Shown: positions 23,216 to 33,600 of the stretch, piece after piece
Numbering within the stretch: the stretch's first letter is position 1
How the letters are laid out: each line of letters opens with the position of its first letter
NCBI GenBank assembly: GCA_028015205.1
Contig: JAPWFG010000022.1
Span: forward strand, 2,790,001 to 2,854,000
From: Mytilisepta virgata
Lineage: Eukaryota; Mollusca; Bivalvia; Mytilida; Mytilidae
DNA: 64,000 bases
Direction of reading: 5' to 3'
The notes under the pieces: model-generated
Databases searched by the model: none
The model's input: only the letters and a program-made list of their open reading frames with translations
Told to the model about the DNA's origin: nothing
Made by a program: the position numbers and the translations under genes

Positions 23216-25600
23216 ATGGAACAGGCTGAAAATGATTGTGCACGTCAATATGATGAGTTAGCACCTGGGACTCAGCAGACAGAGATAGAAGACATTGAAG
23301 AGGGTACTGTAGAGGCAGAACAATACATACATTTTAATCCTGACCGTCCAATAGAACACAGAAACTATGATATAGGACAGGAACTCGGAATATCTCAACG
23401 ACCAGTTGACATTACTGTTCAGGGCATAAGAATGAATAACAATGATTACCAAAGTTTATGCAGATCTCTAAATGACAAACAAAGGGAATTTTTCTTTCAT
23501 ATCATTCATTGGATTAAAACAAAACAGGAACCTTTATATGCCTTTCTTACTGGTGGGGCAGGAGTTGGCAAATCAGTTGTAGTAAAAGCCCTTTTTCAAG
23601 GCCTACACAGATATTTATGTTCAAAAGAAGGAGAAGACCCAGAGGATATAAGAATATTACTTTGCGCACCAACTGGCAAAGCAGCATACAATATCAATGG
23701 TGTAACTATCCATAGTGCATTCAGTATACAACCAAGTAAGGGGTTCAATCAAACATTGTCTTGTGATGTCCTTAACACACTAAGAATGAAATACAGAAAT
23801 TTATCAGTTATAATTATAGACGAAATTTCAATGGTTGGAAACAAAATGTTCTCTCTTCTTCAGACTAGATTACAAAAGATCAAAGACAACCGACAAACCT
23901 TTGGAGGAGTCAGTATAATAACAGTTGGGGACTTTTTTCAACTGAAACCAGTGTTTGATGGTTGGATATTTGATGATCTTCAGAAAGGGCTTTCCTCTTT
24001 GTCGCCAAATCATTGGAGGGACCTATTCAGAATGCATGAATTGACAGAAATTATGAGGCAAAAAGATGACAAGGAGTTTGCAGAACTTCTGAATAGACTA
24101 AGAGAAGATAAATTGTCTGATGAGGATTTAACAGTTTTACATTCTAGAATTGTCACAAATGACAATCAAAGTTATCCCTCAAGAGCCAACCATTTGTTTG
24201 TTGACAATCAACTTGTTGACAGTTTTAACCTTCAATACATTGAAAAATTACAAACCCAGAAGATAATTGTCAAATCATTTGATGTAGTTCTTGGGGATGT
24301 ATCTTCAGATATTAAAAAGAAAATGTTGGCTTGTTTGCCAAAAAATCATTCTGATACAGCAAATCTGGCCAATGAAGTTACACTAGCTGTTGGCATGAAA
24401 TATGATCTCACAGCCAATGTAGATGTAACTGATGGTCTAACAAATGGTTCTTCTTGTGAAGTCAAAATGGTTGAAAATAGGCAAAAAGATAAAACTTCAA
24501 GACCAAGTATTGTATGGGTAAAATTTGATGATGAAAAAATTGGTGCTTCCTCTAGATTGAAATATAGCAATTTATATAAAACAAACATTAACAAGTTATG
24601 GACTCCAATTTTTGATATAAAAAGATCTTTTACCTACAGAAACAAGACATTTGAGAGAATACAGTTTCCTCTCCGTCCATCAGCTGGCAAAACGATACAT
24701 AAATCACAAGGTGATACAGTAGATAAAGTGGTTGTAAGTTTGAAATCGAAATGCAAAGCCAAAATCCCACACATTCATTATGTAGCTCTCAGTAGAGTGA
24801 GGTCCTTACATGGACTACATATCCTAGACTTGTGTGAAAGCAAGATAACTGTTTCAGGAGCTGTAAAAGATGAATTGGAAAGGTTAAAAACACAGGCAAT
24901 GTTAAAATTATGTTATAAACCAATCTACACAATAGGTCCTGAAATTATGAAGCTTGTTTTTCACAATGCAAGGTCACTTCATGCACATTTTCAAGATGTT
25001 AAACAAGAACCCAATATTATAAATGCAGATATTATTGGTTTTGCTGAAACAAGGTTAACACCTAGGGATTCAAATGAAGAATATTGTCTTCCTGGCTTTG
25101 CATTACCAATCAGAAATGATCAAGAACAAACCAATGATTTAAGACCATTTCATGGCCTTGCATTGTTTGTGAAAAGTGAATTTATAGTAGAAGATATATT
25201 TAAATTTTCTTCTTCTATGGTTGAATTTATCATTGCAGATATTACATCAGTTAAAGGACATATACAAGCTGTAGTACTCTATAAATCTCCACAGTGTACT
25301 CTTGAACATCTTAAAGATGTATTGATGACTAGGCTGCTTCCTATTTTAGATATAAGACGCTCAAATATATTGATAATGGGAGACTTTAACCTGGACACCA
25401 TTTCAGGAAACAATAACTTCTTATCATACATGGAAGAGAAATTTAACTGCAAACAAGTTATATCAAAAATGACCACTGACTATGGATCATGTTTGGATGT
25501 TGTGTTTGTAAAAGTTCATTCAAATGGCGATATTGAAACAGATGTAATAGAAAGTTACTGGTCTGACCACAAAATTATCTACGCAGCTTTAGATCTATAA
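23216..25600 (+). CDS. Helentron PIF1-type helicase with C-terminal EEP endonuclease
   Basis: A PIF1 superfamily 1 helicase: Walker A GGAGVGKS (residues 113-120), Walker B IIIDEISM (D202, E203), a QLKPV motif, SAGKTIHKSQGDTVDKVVV and HYVALSRVRSLHGLHIL. It would unwind the strand displaced after Rep nicking. From about residue 578 an endonuclease/exonuclease/phosphatase domain begins, with N584 (FHNARSL), E611 (FAETRL), D723/N725 (GDFNLD) and D784/H785 (SDHKII), so its catalytic set looks complete. This fusion defines Helentrons. The ATG at 23216 is 17 nt beyond the Rep stop, but the frame is open back to 23171. I infer this was one polyprotein with the preceding ORF, though reinitiation at 23216 cannot be excluded. 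Confidence 0.9.
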   Translation: MEQAENDCARQYDELAPGTQQTEIEDIEEGTVEAEQYIHFNPDRPIEHRNYDIGQELGISQRPVDITVQGIRMNNNDYQSLCRSLNDKQREFFFHIIHWIKTKQEPLYAFLTGGAGVGKSVVVKALFQGLHRYLCSKEGEDPEDIRILLCAPTGKAAYNINGVTIHSAFSIQPSKGFNQTLSCDVLNTLRMKYRNLSVIIIDEISMVGNKMFSLLQTRLQKIKDNRQTFGGVSIITVGDFFQLKPVFDGWIFDDLQKGLSSLSPNHWRDLFRMHELTEIMRQKDDKEFAELLNRLREDKLSDEDLTVLHSRIVTNDNQSYPSRANHLFVDNQLVDSFNLQYIEKLQTQKIIVKSFDVVLGDVSSDIKKKMLACLPKNHSDTANLANEVTLAVGMKYDLTANVDVTDGLTNGSSCEVKMVENRQKDKTSRPSIVWVKFDDEKIGASSRLKYSNLYKTNINKLWTPIFDIKRSFTYRNKTFERIQFPLRPSAGKTIHKSQGDTVDKVVVSLKSKCKAKIPHIHYVALSRVRSLHGLHILDLCESKITVSGAVKDELERLKTQAMLKLCYKPIYTIGPEIMKLVFHNARSLHAHFQDVKQEPNIINADIIGFAETRLTPRDSNEEYCLPGFALPIRNDQEQTNDLRPFHGLALFVKSEFIVEDIFKFSSSMVEFIIADITSVKGHIQAVVLYKSPQCTLEHLKDVLMTRLLPILDIRRSNILIMGDFNLDTISGNNNFLSYMEEKFNCKQVISKMTTDYGSCLDVVFVKVHSNGDIETDVIESYWSDHKIIYAALDL

Positions 25601-25640
25601 ACTTATCATATAATCGAACCCACTTAGTACAAAGTTTGAG

Positions 25641-25669
25641 CATTTCACATTGCAATGCAATGTGAAATG
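25641..25669. terminator. Perfect palindrome near the Helentron 3' end
   Basis: A 13 bp stem (catttcacattgc / gcaatgtgaaatg) with a 3 nt loop lies 40 nt past the endonuclease stop. Helitron-like elements end with a hairpin that signals termination of rolling-circle transfer, so this is a good candidate. A weaker stem (gggttccc ... gggaacaccc) follows at about 25695-25730 and could instead be the signal. Confidence 0.45.
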
Positions 25670-25785
25670 TTCATTGAGCGGTCTGCTTTATGATGGGTTC
25701 CCGCTCACTTCGTCTCTAAGGGAACACCCATTTAACTGACAAAAAGGGGGTATGTTTTTTTGTTTTTTGTTATGGTTTTTTTTTT

Positions 25786-25817
<32 letters not shown>

Positions 25818-26575
25818 TTTTTTTTGGGGGGGGGGGGGGTTCTTTATTGGCACCAAAAAAAGATTGTGATCACTCTAATAAGGGTAATCATTTGTACAGC
25901 TAGGGCTTAAGTTAGGTGGATGCTGTCCATTATAAAAAAATGGAGTAATATCATTCTGTTACCATCTACTACAATATGGTCAAATATATATACAGGACAA
26001 GCTTTGCCACTTTAAAAACAAATAGGACACTAGTGGGGATTAAGGAGAACGCTTTTCATTTAACACAAAAAAATAAAAAATTAAAAAAATCATACCCCCT
26101 CCCCCCATAATATTTAAATGGCTGTTCCCTTAACAAGTACAAATTTGGTAATGCAAGTTTTTGTTAGGAATATCAGGGCAACAATTTTGGCTATGTACAT
26201 TATATATTAGTACTGATTAGTATTTCACAAATTTATAAAGTTGTATGTTTGACAGAAGTATTTATTTTTAATATTAAAACAGCATTATTCCAGTTGTTAT
26301 GCTGTTATGCTTTCTGGATATATTTTTCAACTTTGCACAATATTACAAAAATATGCATATTTTCATGCATTTCTACAACAAATTGCGAAGTGTCAGCTAA
26401 ATAGGAAGCATATAAAGGGAACAATGCTACCACCTATTAAGTTATGCATAGAAAATATATAATATTTTGATTAGATGCTATACTTTACCATATTTTTATA
26501 TAAATTGCATGTACAGCTTACAATGTATCTTATTTTATTATAAATTTGTAAACAATATTTTTTTTTACAATACCC
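25670..26575. other. Gene-free stretch with long T and G homopolymers
   Basis: Runs of T (about 25775-25825) and G (about 25826-25840) dominate the start; the rest is AT-rich and shows no gene. The homopolymers are a likely site of assembly error. Confidence 0.5.
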
Positions 26576-26576
26576 G

Positions 26577-26699
26577 AGTTGCCAGTTCCATTTCATGAAT
26601 GAAATTCCTCGGTTGACCTGGGGTCAGTCAAGGTAAAACGTCATTTTTCGCATTGTGACGTTGAAATTTTCCGGGAAAAAGCACCAACTGGCAATTCGT
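26577..26699. mobile_element. Small inverted-repeat (MITE-like) element
   Basis: The ends read 'cgagttgccagtt' (left) and, reverse-complemented, 'cgaattgccagttgg' (right): 12 of 13 bases match across about 123 bp. An inner stem atttcat/atgaaat is also present. No coding capacity. The target duplication is unclear. Confidence 0.45.
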
Positions 26700-27430
26700 C
26701 TATTTCCTGTTTGCCGAGACTTTGAAATTTACCTTTACCCTACTACAAAATAAAATTTTCGTCAAAAGTTTTCTCAGCTACTACTAATGGGGATGATTTG
26801 ATATTTGGTCTGAAGCTTTATAATGATCAATTGAACCGTGTAAGCAATTTTCAGGTCTGTCGTGCTACTACTTCCTGTTTGTCGAGACTTAAAAAATTTC
26901 TTTTACCACACTACAAATGGAAATTTTCATCAAAGTTTTCTCAGCTACTACTAATGGGAATGATTTGATATTTAGTCCGAAGCTTCATAATTATGAGTTG
27001 TACTGTGTAACCAATTTTCAGGTCTGTTGTGCAACTACTTCCTGTTTCCCGAGACTTCGAAATTTTCCTTTACCATACTGCAAAATAAAATTTTCATCAA
27101 ATTTTGGTCAGCTACTACTAATGGGAATGATTTGATATTTGGTCTAAAGCTTTATAATGATGACTTGTACTTTGTAAACATTTTTTTCTGGTCTGTCGTG
27201 CTACTACTTCCTGTTTGCAGAGACTTTGAAATTTTTCTACAAATGAAAATTTTCGTCAAACATTTCTCGGCTTCTACTTATAGGAATGCTTTGATATTTT
27301 GTCTGAAGCTTCATTATGATGAGTTGTACTGTGTAGGCAATTTTCAGGTTTGCCATTTAATACTTCCTGTTTGTCAAGACTTCAAATTTTCCTATACCAC
27401 AGTTCAAATGCAAATTTTAGTTCACTTTGA
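26700..27430 (+). repeat. Family C ~165 bp monomer array
   Basis: Monomers with 'gggaatgatttgatatttgg', 'agttgtactgtgtaa', 'ttttcaggtctgtcgtgcta' and 'ctacttcctgtttg' recur at about 26791, 26956, 27124 and 27283 (159-168 bp). Orientation and wording match the array at 9133-9640. ORFs inside simply follow the monomers. Confidence 0.75.
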
Positions 27431-27876
27431 TGTAGCATAATTGCTGCAAAGAATTATATATTTTAACTGAAGTGGGACCCTCCTGTGTCCAGCAGTACCT
27501 CTATAGTTTTTTACATAAATATCGCTATGAATTGTTTTTTAATAGTAACTTGTTTGTAACTCATATAATTTCAATGTGATTGTTTTATTTTAATGCTAAA
27601 TTTATTTTTTATTTAGAAGCATAAAAAACTTTGAAATTAATCTTAATTTTTTGCACCAAATGTTTTATCATATCATTTATTATTGCTTCAAGATAGCTGA
27701 TTTTGTTGTTTTTCCTTGTTGATTTTTCTTTATTTGGACAATTTATAATTATTTTTTGTTGGACCAGCATCGGATTTATTCGTGTTCAAAATCCAGAACG
27801 TTCTTTTCGGCTGTGAACACGAAAAACTCCGAAATGATACGAATGTAAGTTTTTTCCCGCCAATGCAAAAACAATA

Positions 27877-28266
27877 ATGGCGAAACGTAAATTGGAAGAC
27901 GACAGTGAATTGTCAGGATTCATTCATGATTTGACACCCATCAAAGTGTCCAGAAAGAACGCAAAGTATTTCAATTGTTTGTTGCAAACTGACACTAGTA
28001 AATACAGAAGGCTTGTATGTTTTGACTCTCTAAAGAGATCGCTGTTTGAAAATGCACAACTGACAAAATCTCCTGTGAAGATAAAAGACTTGAGACAAGT
28101 GCCATCAAGAGACAACAACACTACTGATGTTTTGGTGAACTCTAAATCTACACTACAGTGCATTAAAAAGTTAGATTTTAATCATCACCCAACAAGTCCA
28201 AATGAAGTCAATATGGTCACGGACATAACAATAAAAGATGTCGAAATATTGCCAGAGAAAACTTTG
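27877..28266 (+). CDS. RPA/OB-fold single-strand-binding-like protein, exon 1
   Basis: Starts ATGGCGAAACG. After a short basic N-terminus the product reads GFIHDLTPIKVSRKNAKYF, NCLLQTDTSKYRRLVCFDS and so on, the pattern of an OB-fold of replication protein A large-subunit type. The exon ends after codon 130 at a strong donor (TTG/GTAAGTTTT), phase 0. The continuation is at 30176. RPA-like proteins bind single-stranded DNA; some Helitron-like elements carry one, and this gene lies 2.3 kb downstream of the Helentron on the same strand. Whether it belongs to that element or is a host-derived copy is not settled by the sequence. Confidence 0.6.
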
Positions 28267-30175
28267 GTAAGTTTTCAATGGAAATTGTTTCAAAATCATG
28301 CAGAATTCCCAAAATTTTGTCCTTACTGCCCAAATTTTAATTCCCAAATGGCCAGATTTTTGCTATAAAACTAACCAATTTCGACTGAAACTCCCCTTTC
28401 CCAAAGTACCTTGATCAAGGACATATACAGTTAGGACAACACGACTTTATTCTCTGTCGTTTTTCACCGATTACTGTGTTGACCAGTGTCACACCGCGCA
28501 TTTGAGACAAAACTCCAAGGTGACACGGTAAGACTTGTTTATTGGCCAATTAACATGAGGGGGTAATAAATTTTTTCCTTGTAGAAGTCAACGATAATCC
28601 AACAACTTTTGTGAAGATGATAATTAAATCAGTTTATAAATCATCGAACTTACATTGTACAAAAAGGTCAGCTTCAGGGTTTATTTCCGTCCGTGTTTGC
28701 CATTTTTTATTTCACGTATATTGTCATGCTGAAGGGTTGTTAATATTTGTCGTGTATCTTAAAAAATGATAAAAATGCAACATGCAAGACATATTATTAT
28801 TTCTCGTTCCTCGTGAAATGATATTTTATTTCTCGTACAGCCGTGCACAGCACCCCTGTGCCTCCATGTCTCTCGACCTTGACCACAAAAACAAACACAT
28901 GGATGCTACGGCGCATTTGTTTGCTATTGTAGATGTTGCCGGAAAATAAACAAAAATTGATGTGTATTATCGGTCCCATAATACACATCAAACGATAAAT
29001 AACCAAAACTTGCATGGCTAGGTATTTCCTGATAAAAAAACACTCATCCCATAAAAAAAATTGGTAAAAACGTAGATTTTCTACTGTGCGTAATTTACAT
29101 TTTCCGGTTTCCCGTAAGTAAACACGACCGCTCAAATACACAAACACACAAAACGATCCCAGAATAACTTTAACGGATGGGGTTGTTATTATGTAGGGAA
29201 ATGAAACGGACTTTACATAGTCATTATCTGGCAAATTATCAAAAGTATATCAGAGAATACAAAAAAAACCAGGATCCACACGTAGGATTACGAATATAAT
29301 TCAATTCCTCTCCGTATATGATTCTCTATATGTACGAGGTTCATCAACAGCGAGTGCTTGAGTTATTTGTCATAACGATCGTACATTTTCCGATTCTTAT
29401 GGTTGTAAAATTGAAACCATGAAATCAAAATGAACTGATTGGGAATATTTTGGCAGATTGGGAATTTTCATCTTTTTGGGAAAATATAACATTTTTTACA
29501 CAGGGGAAACAGCCGAATATCGCCAGTAATATAAAGCTAAAAAAATCACTGACTTCACAACCTCTCCCATCGTCTACTTGACCACAACTTGTTAGATGTT
29601 TAACAACGCTACATCCATATATGAACAAGATAAGATGTGTAGGCAGATGTGAAAGTTCATTTAACGCTGTGAAATAAAACTAATCTTTACTGTACTGGCA
29701 GTGAACTTTGAATGCCGTAATATCCCCTAAACAATCCATTGTAGCTAATCCCACCTTAAAATCCATTAACATTCCATGCTACATTGTCGCCAGAGTTGGA
29801 AAAAGCAGCCAGCCCGCCTACCCGAGGCACGCTAATTTTCAGCAGAACAGGCCAATATTTTCAAAAAATTGTTTAATTATATACCAAGTATTCGCTGATA
29901 TTGATTTCAGGGCTGGCAACATTTTAGAACGAGTTTCCTACCCTGTTGTCGCACATGTTTTAATAAATACATACCAAGTACACATGTTTAATAACATTAA
30001 CAAATATATTTAAATGTATAATTTTCTGACATTGTATGTCTTAAGTAAATGATCACTATTATTGTCTTCCTCTTGGAGAAAAACTGATTCCTTGTTCTAT
30101 GTATGTAATTATGACCTTCTAGTGCATATATATTTTGTAAGTACTATATTTACATTTTTATCTTTTCCTTTTCAG
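28267..30175 (+). other. Intron of the RPA-like gene
   Basis: GTAAGT donor at 28267 and acceptor tttttatcttttccttttcag ending at 30175 (only the last bases are essential). It contains no supported gene; ORFs such as 29708-30013 and the minus-strand 28797-29234 have no recognisable domain. Confidence 0.6.
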
Positions 30176-30844
30176 GTCTCTACAAAAGGTGTTGTAACTA
30201 ACATTAAGGAACCTACAGTTTAAATAGTATACGGTAATCCTACTAATCAGCAGGAAATAATTATAGCTGACGAATCGGGATATACAGAACTGGTATTATG
30301 GGGGAATTTGGTCAACAATGTGCAACTAAATCAATCATACTCCATCAGAAATGTTTCAACACGATATTTCAAAGGCTGTAGACATTTAACAACAACAAAA
30401 GGTTCAACAGTTGCCCAAGTAGATGACATGCTTCACATTGACATACCAGAAAACCCGTATGCTAACATCACCACAATAACAGGAAATGTCACAGAAGTTA
30501 AAGTGAACAAAACCCTAATGTGCAATTCCTGCACAAAAAAAACCAATGATATTGATGACAACTCTAAATTTGCAAGATGCCCTCACTGCGGGATGAATCA
30601 GTTGACAAAAACTTATACTAAATGCATTTCAGCAACTCTGAATGTCAAATCTAATGCTGGAGATGGAAAAAAACAAAAGCTTATGTTATTTGATACAGTT
30701 TTGAACAATTACTTAGTAATTGAAGATAAAGAAGAGTTAATAAATGATGCTCCTAGACTTGAAGAGTATTTTTTAGAAGCACCTGTGCTCAGTTTTGAAT
30801 TTTCTGAACTAGACAAGGTTGTACATTCATTTAAAAATAATTAA
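30176..30844 (+). CDS. RPA-like protein, exon 2, with one in-frame stop
   Basis: Read in phase 0 from the acceptor, it gives VSTKGVVTNIKEPTV, then TAA at 30221-30223. The frame then stays open to 30844: an OB-fold segment (IIIADESGYTELVLWGN), then a four-cysteine zinc-binding motif (Cys codons at 30521, 30530, 30578 and 30587; CNSC ... CPHC). This order matches the C-terminal DNA-binding domain of RPA-type proteins. The stop is the only lesion in about 220 codons, so it is either a recent nonsense mutation, a polymorphism or an error. A polyadenylation signal AATAAA lies at 30979. Confidence 0.6.
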
Positions 30845-30978
30845 CAACAAAATGTTTTCTTCCATGTGTTACTCATCGTTTTCCAATTCTCTGTGACAAT
30901 AATTCAAATCAGCTTCCATTGATACTTGTTTGTTTAATAATACTCTATCTATGAAAGCAGACATTTCATATATATTTC

Positions 30979-30984
30979 AATAAA
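30979..30984 (+). promoter_or_regulatory. Polyadenylation signal of the RPA-like gene
   Basis: AATAAA, 135 nt past the stop codon, in 'tttcaataaaagca'. Inferred from sequence and position. Confidence 0.4.
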
Positions 30985-32930
30985 AGCATGCACATAAACA
31001 TGACAAACTCTATGATATTGTATCAAACTATTTAGATTTTACACTCATTGTTTGACAATTATTGGTTATGCCAGCAACAAATCTCACAATGGCGAAAACT
31101 GTTTTTGTCAACTACCACAAATAGCTTTATGTATATAAATGAAAATGTAGATAGCATGTGGACCTAATAATCTGGGGCAGGTCTATTTTGTAGGAGAATG
31201 CAAAGATGAAAATCTGCCAATTTAGTTAACTTTTATTGATGCAGACAGAATAATTTTTTTACTTTTTGCAGTCAAATTATTCACCCTGCAACACTAGCAT
31301 TTAATAGAATGAATATGTTGCTTTTCGTCTGTTACACTTTTTAAGTCAAGTCAATACGTACTAAGTATTTGAACACACAAAATTTTAAATGAGAGAGAAT
31401 TTTGACTTAATCCTTGATCTGATACAATCATATTTGGATTGTTTCATTTATTCCAAGTTCAATATAAAAGAAAGAAAGAAATAGTGATTTAAAACTGATG
31501 TGCTATTTTGAATGTTCAATTTCTTAGGAAACAAAATTGGTGGAAATTACTTCTATATACTATGATGATCCCCTAAGTTGATTTTACAATTAATGTTTTT
31601 TTTATTATTATTATTCTTAGCTAGCTAGTGAACTTTGCTGATTTTAATTTAGTATTTTACCAAGACATGCAAAGTTGTTAGTAGTAAAGTTTCATGGTTT
31701 GTAATATTCTATATTTTTACAGTGTGTCAATTGGAAAATTGATCTGTTGATTTGCAATTAGGAAAGGTGGAATTGTATATAAATGTAGTTTCCTACCTGT
31801 CAAAAGTATCCAATTACATAAATTTTTGTTCAACATTTTTTTAATTGTTTTTTTTTTCATTACGACCACAAAAAATTTGAGGTTGTAAAATGGTATGGTG
31901 CAGTCGTCATTGTCTGTAGACACTTTTTTACTCTACAACTTAAGTTCTAGCTGATGAATCCTTATGAACTTATGCCCTTTGGCACAAAAAGAGGGCTATG
32001 ATTCAATTCGTTTTGGGTATTGTGGCCCCACCCATTTTTTTTTTTTTTTTTAAAGAAACAAATTGGGTTTTTTCATATAATAATCTGCAGAATATTTATA
32101 ATTTTTCACACTTTGATGGCGTTTCTTTTATTTTGTTCCTCAAACGGACTTCACGGTGCATGTAGATGTACTGTTCATGACATAAATGGGCCCAAAAGTA
32201 TCATCTAAAAAAATAATTTTTTTATTTCTTTTCAGAATTCAAATCTGTGGGACATCTACTTCCTGCTTACTGACTGAATTTTTCCATCAAATACTGCCAA
32301 TGGTTAAAAATTTTCGTCACTTTTCTCAGCAATTACAAATCACAGCAACTTCAAATTTTGAATGTGAACTTAAGGATGGGGTTCCTTATTGCACTTATCG
32401 AATTCAAGTCTGTTGTATACAGACAACACACGTCTTTCATGGAAGACTCACAATTTTTTTCTTTGTATTCCTCTTGACATATGTAGAAAGTTTTAACATA
32501 GCTCATGCCATTTCTGAGCTACATGTATAAAGAGTCAAAGAGACCAATATTCATTATTGCAATTTAAAAAAAAAAAGATTATATATCTTGCACCAATATG
32601 AAAATATTTTAGTTATTATGCACGACATGCTGCGGTCGTTTCATGCAACAATACCGCAACCATTCATTTTTTTTTATACTTTGATTTGCATAGACATGCA
32701 ATGTTAACATTTTTTGTTTTATTCGTAAATCACAGATGTGATACAAACTGAGGAACAGTTTTATAAAAATAATGATATGGCTTATGTTTTTGGTAAATTT
32801 ATGCAATCAATATATATTGACAATATGATTTTTTTTTCCACTTAATTATTTACTTAACCAAAATGAAGTTCATTATTTCCTTGTTATGCAAATAAAAAAT
32901 CACATTGCCTAACTTTTGTCTTCACTTTTT
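30985..32930. other. Gene-free stretch
   Basis: AT-rich DNA, no supported gene on either strand. Poly-T runs occur at 31840-31860 and 32034-32051. Confidence 0.35.
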
Positions 32931-33600
32931 GTCTCGCCTGCAACGAAAGTTGCTGAAAGCGAGACATAGGTATAGCAATCCAGCAACGGCGGCGTAAATT
33001 TTTTTTCTAAAACCTTCATAACTTATCAGGGGTTATACATACAAACATCATCTTTAATCCACAACACCATCAAGTGATGACCTTTCCAGCAGCATATATT
33101 TTGGATGACCTTGACCTTGTTTTCATGGTTCAATAAGCACATGAACATTGCAACATGGTTTCACATTCAAGTCCTTTTCTCAGGAACTATAATACCTACA
33201 CCTGTCAAATTTGGTCTATAGTAAGATCTATATAAGTACACACCAGTCTGACACCTGTCATGTTTCCTTGAGCTCAATTCCACGGTTCAGTGAACTTGGT
33301 AAATCTGCGACATAGTTTCACATTCAAGTCCTTTTCTCAGTAACTGTAACACCTAAACCTGTTATATTTTGTTTGTAGATAGATCTATATGGGTACACGC
33401 CAGTCTGACACCTGTCATTTGTCTTTGACCTCAATTTCATGGTTCAGTAACTTTGTTACATTTTTACATTCAAGTCTATTTCTCAGCAACTGTAGCCTCT
33501 AGACTCACAATATTTGTCCTATATCAAGATTTATTTGGGTATATGCCAGTCTGTCATTTGTCGTGTAATCTTGACCTCAATTTCATAGGTCTTTAATCAT
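32931..33600 (+). repeat. Family D repeat with hairpin head
   Basis: The head is GTCTCGC ... GCGAGAC with an inner GCAAC/GTTGC stem (32931-32965), then 'acggcggcg'. The body has monomers with 'ttctcag(g/t)aact', 'agatctatat' and 'ccagtctgacacctgtcat' near 33170, 33330 and 33470, a period of about 150-160 bp. Around 33600 it passes into family A-type sequence. Confidence 0.6.

Larger units (their letters stand above)
11571..25669 (+). mobile_element. Helentron (Helitron-like rolling-circle transposon), interrupted by LINE-1
   Basis: The coding core runs from the ATG at 11571 to the stop at 25600. The order is C76-like peptidase, basic repeats, Cys pairs, HUH/Y2 Rep, PIF1 helicase and EEP endonuclease. 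A Rep-helicase polyprotein with a C-terminal endonuclease is the hallmark of Helentrons among Helitron-like elements. A 29 nt perfect palindrome lies 40 nt past the last stop. LINE-1 (11962-18737) interrupts it. Outer termini are not defined: I could not pick a 5' end, and the 3' end is placed at the palindrome only provisionally. Confidence 0.85.

Noticed and set aside
28797..29234. Minus-strand ORF of 145 codons
   Set aside because: It lies in the RPA-like intron and has no recognisable domain or splice support.
29708..30013. Plus-strand ORF of 101 codons
   Set aside because: Intronic, no domain, atypical composition.
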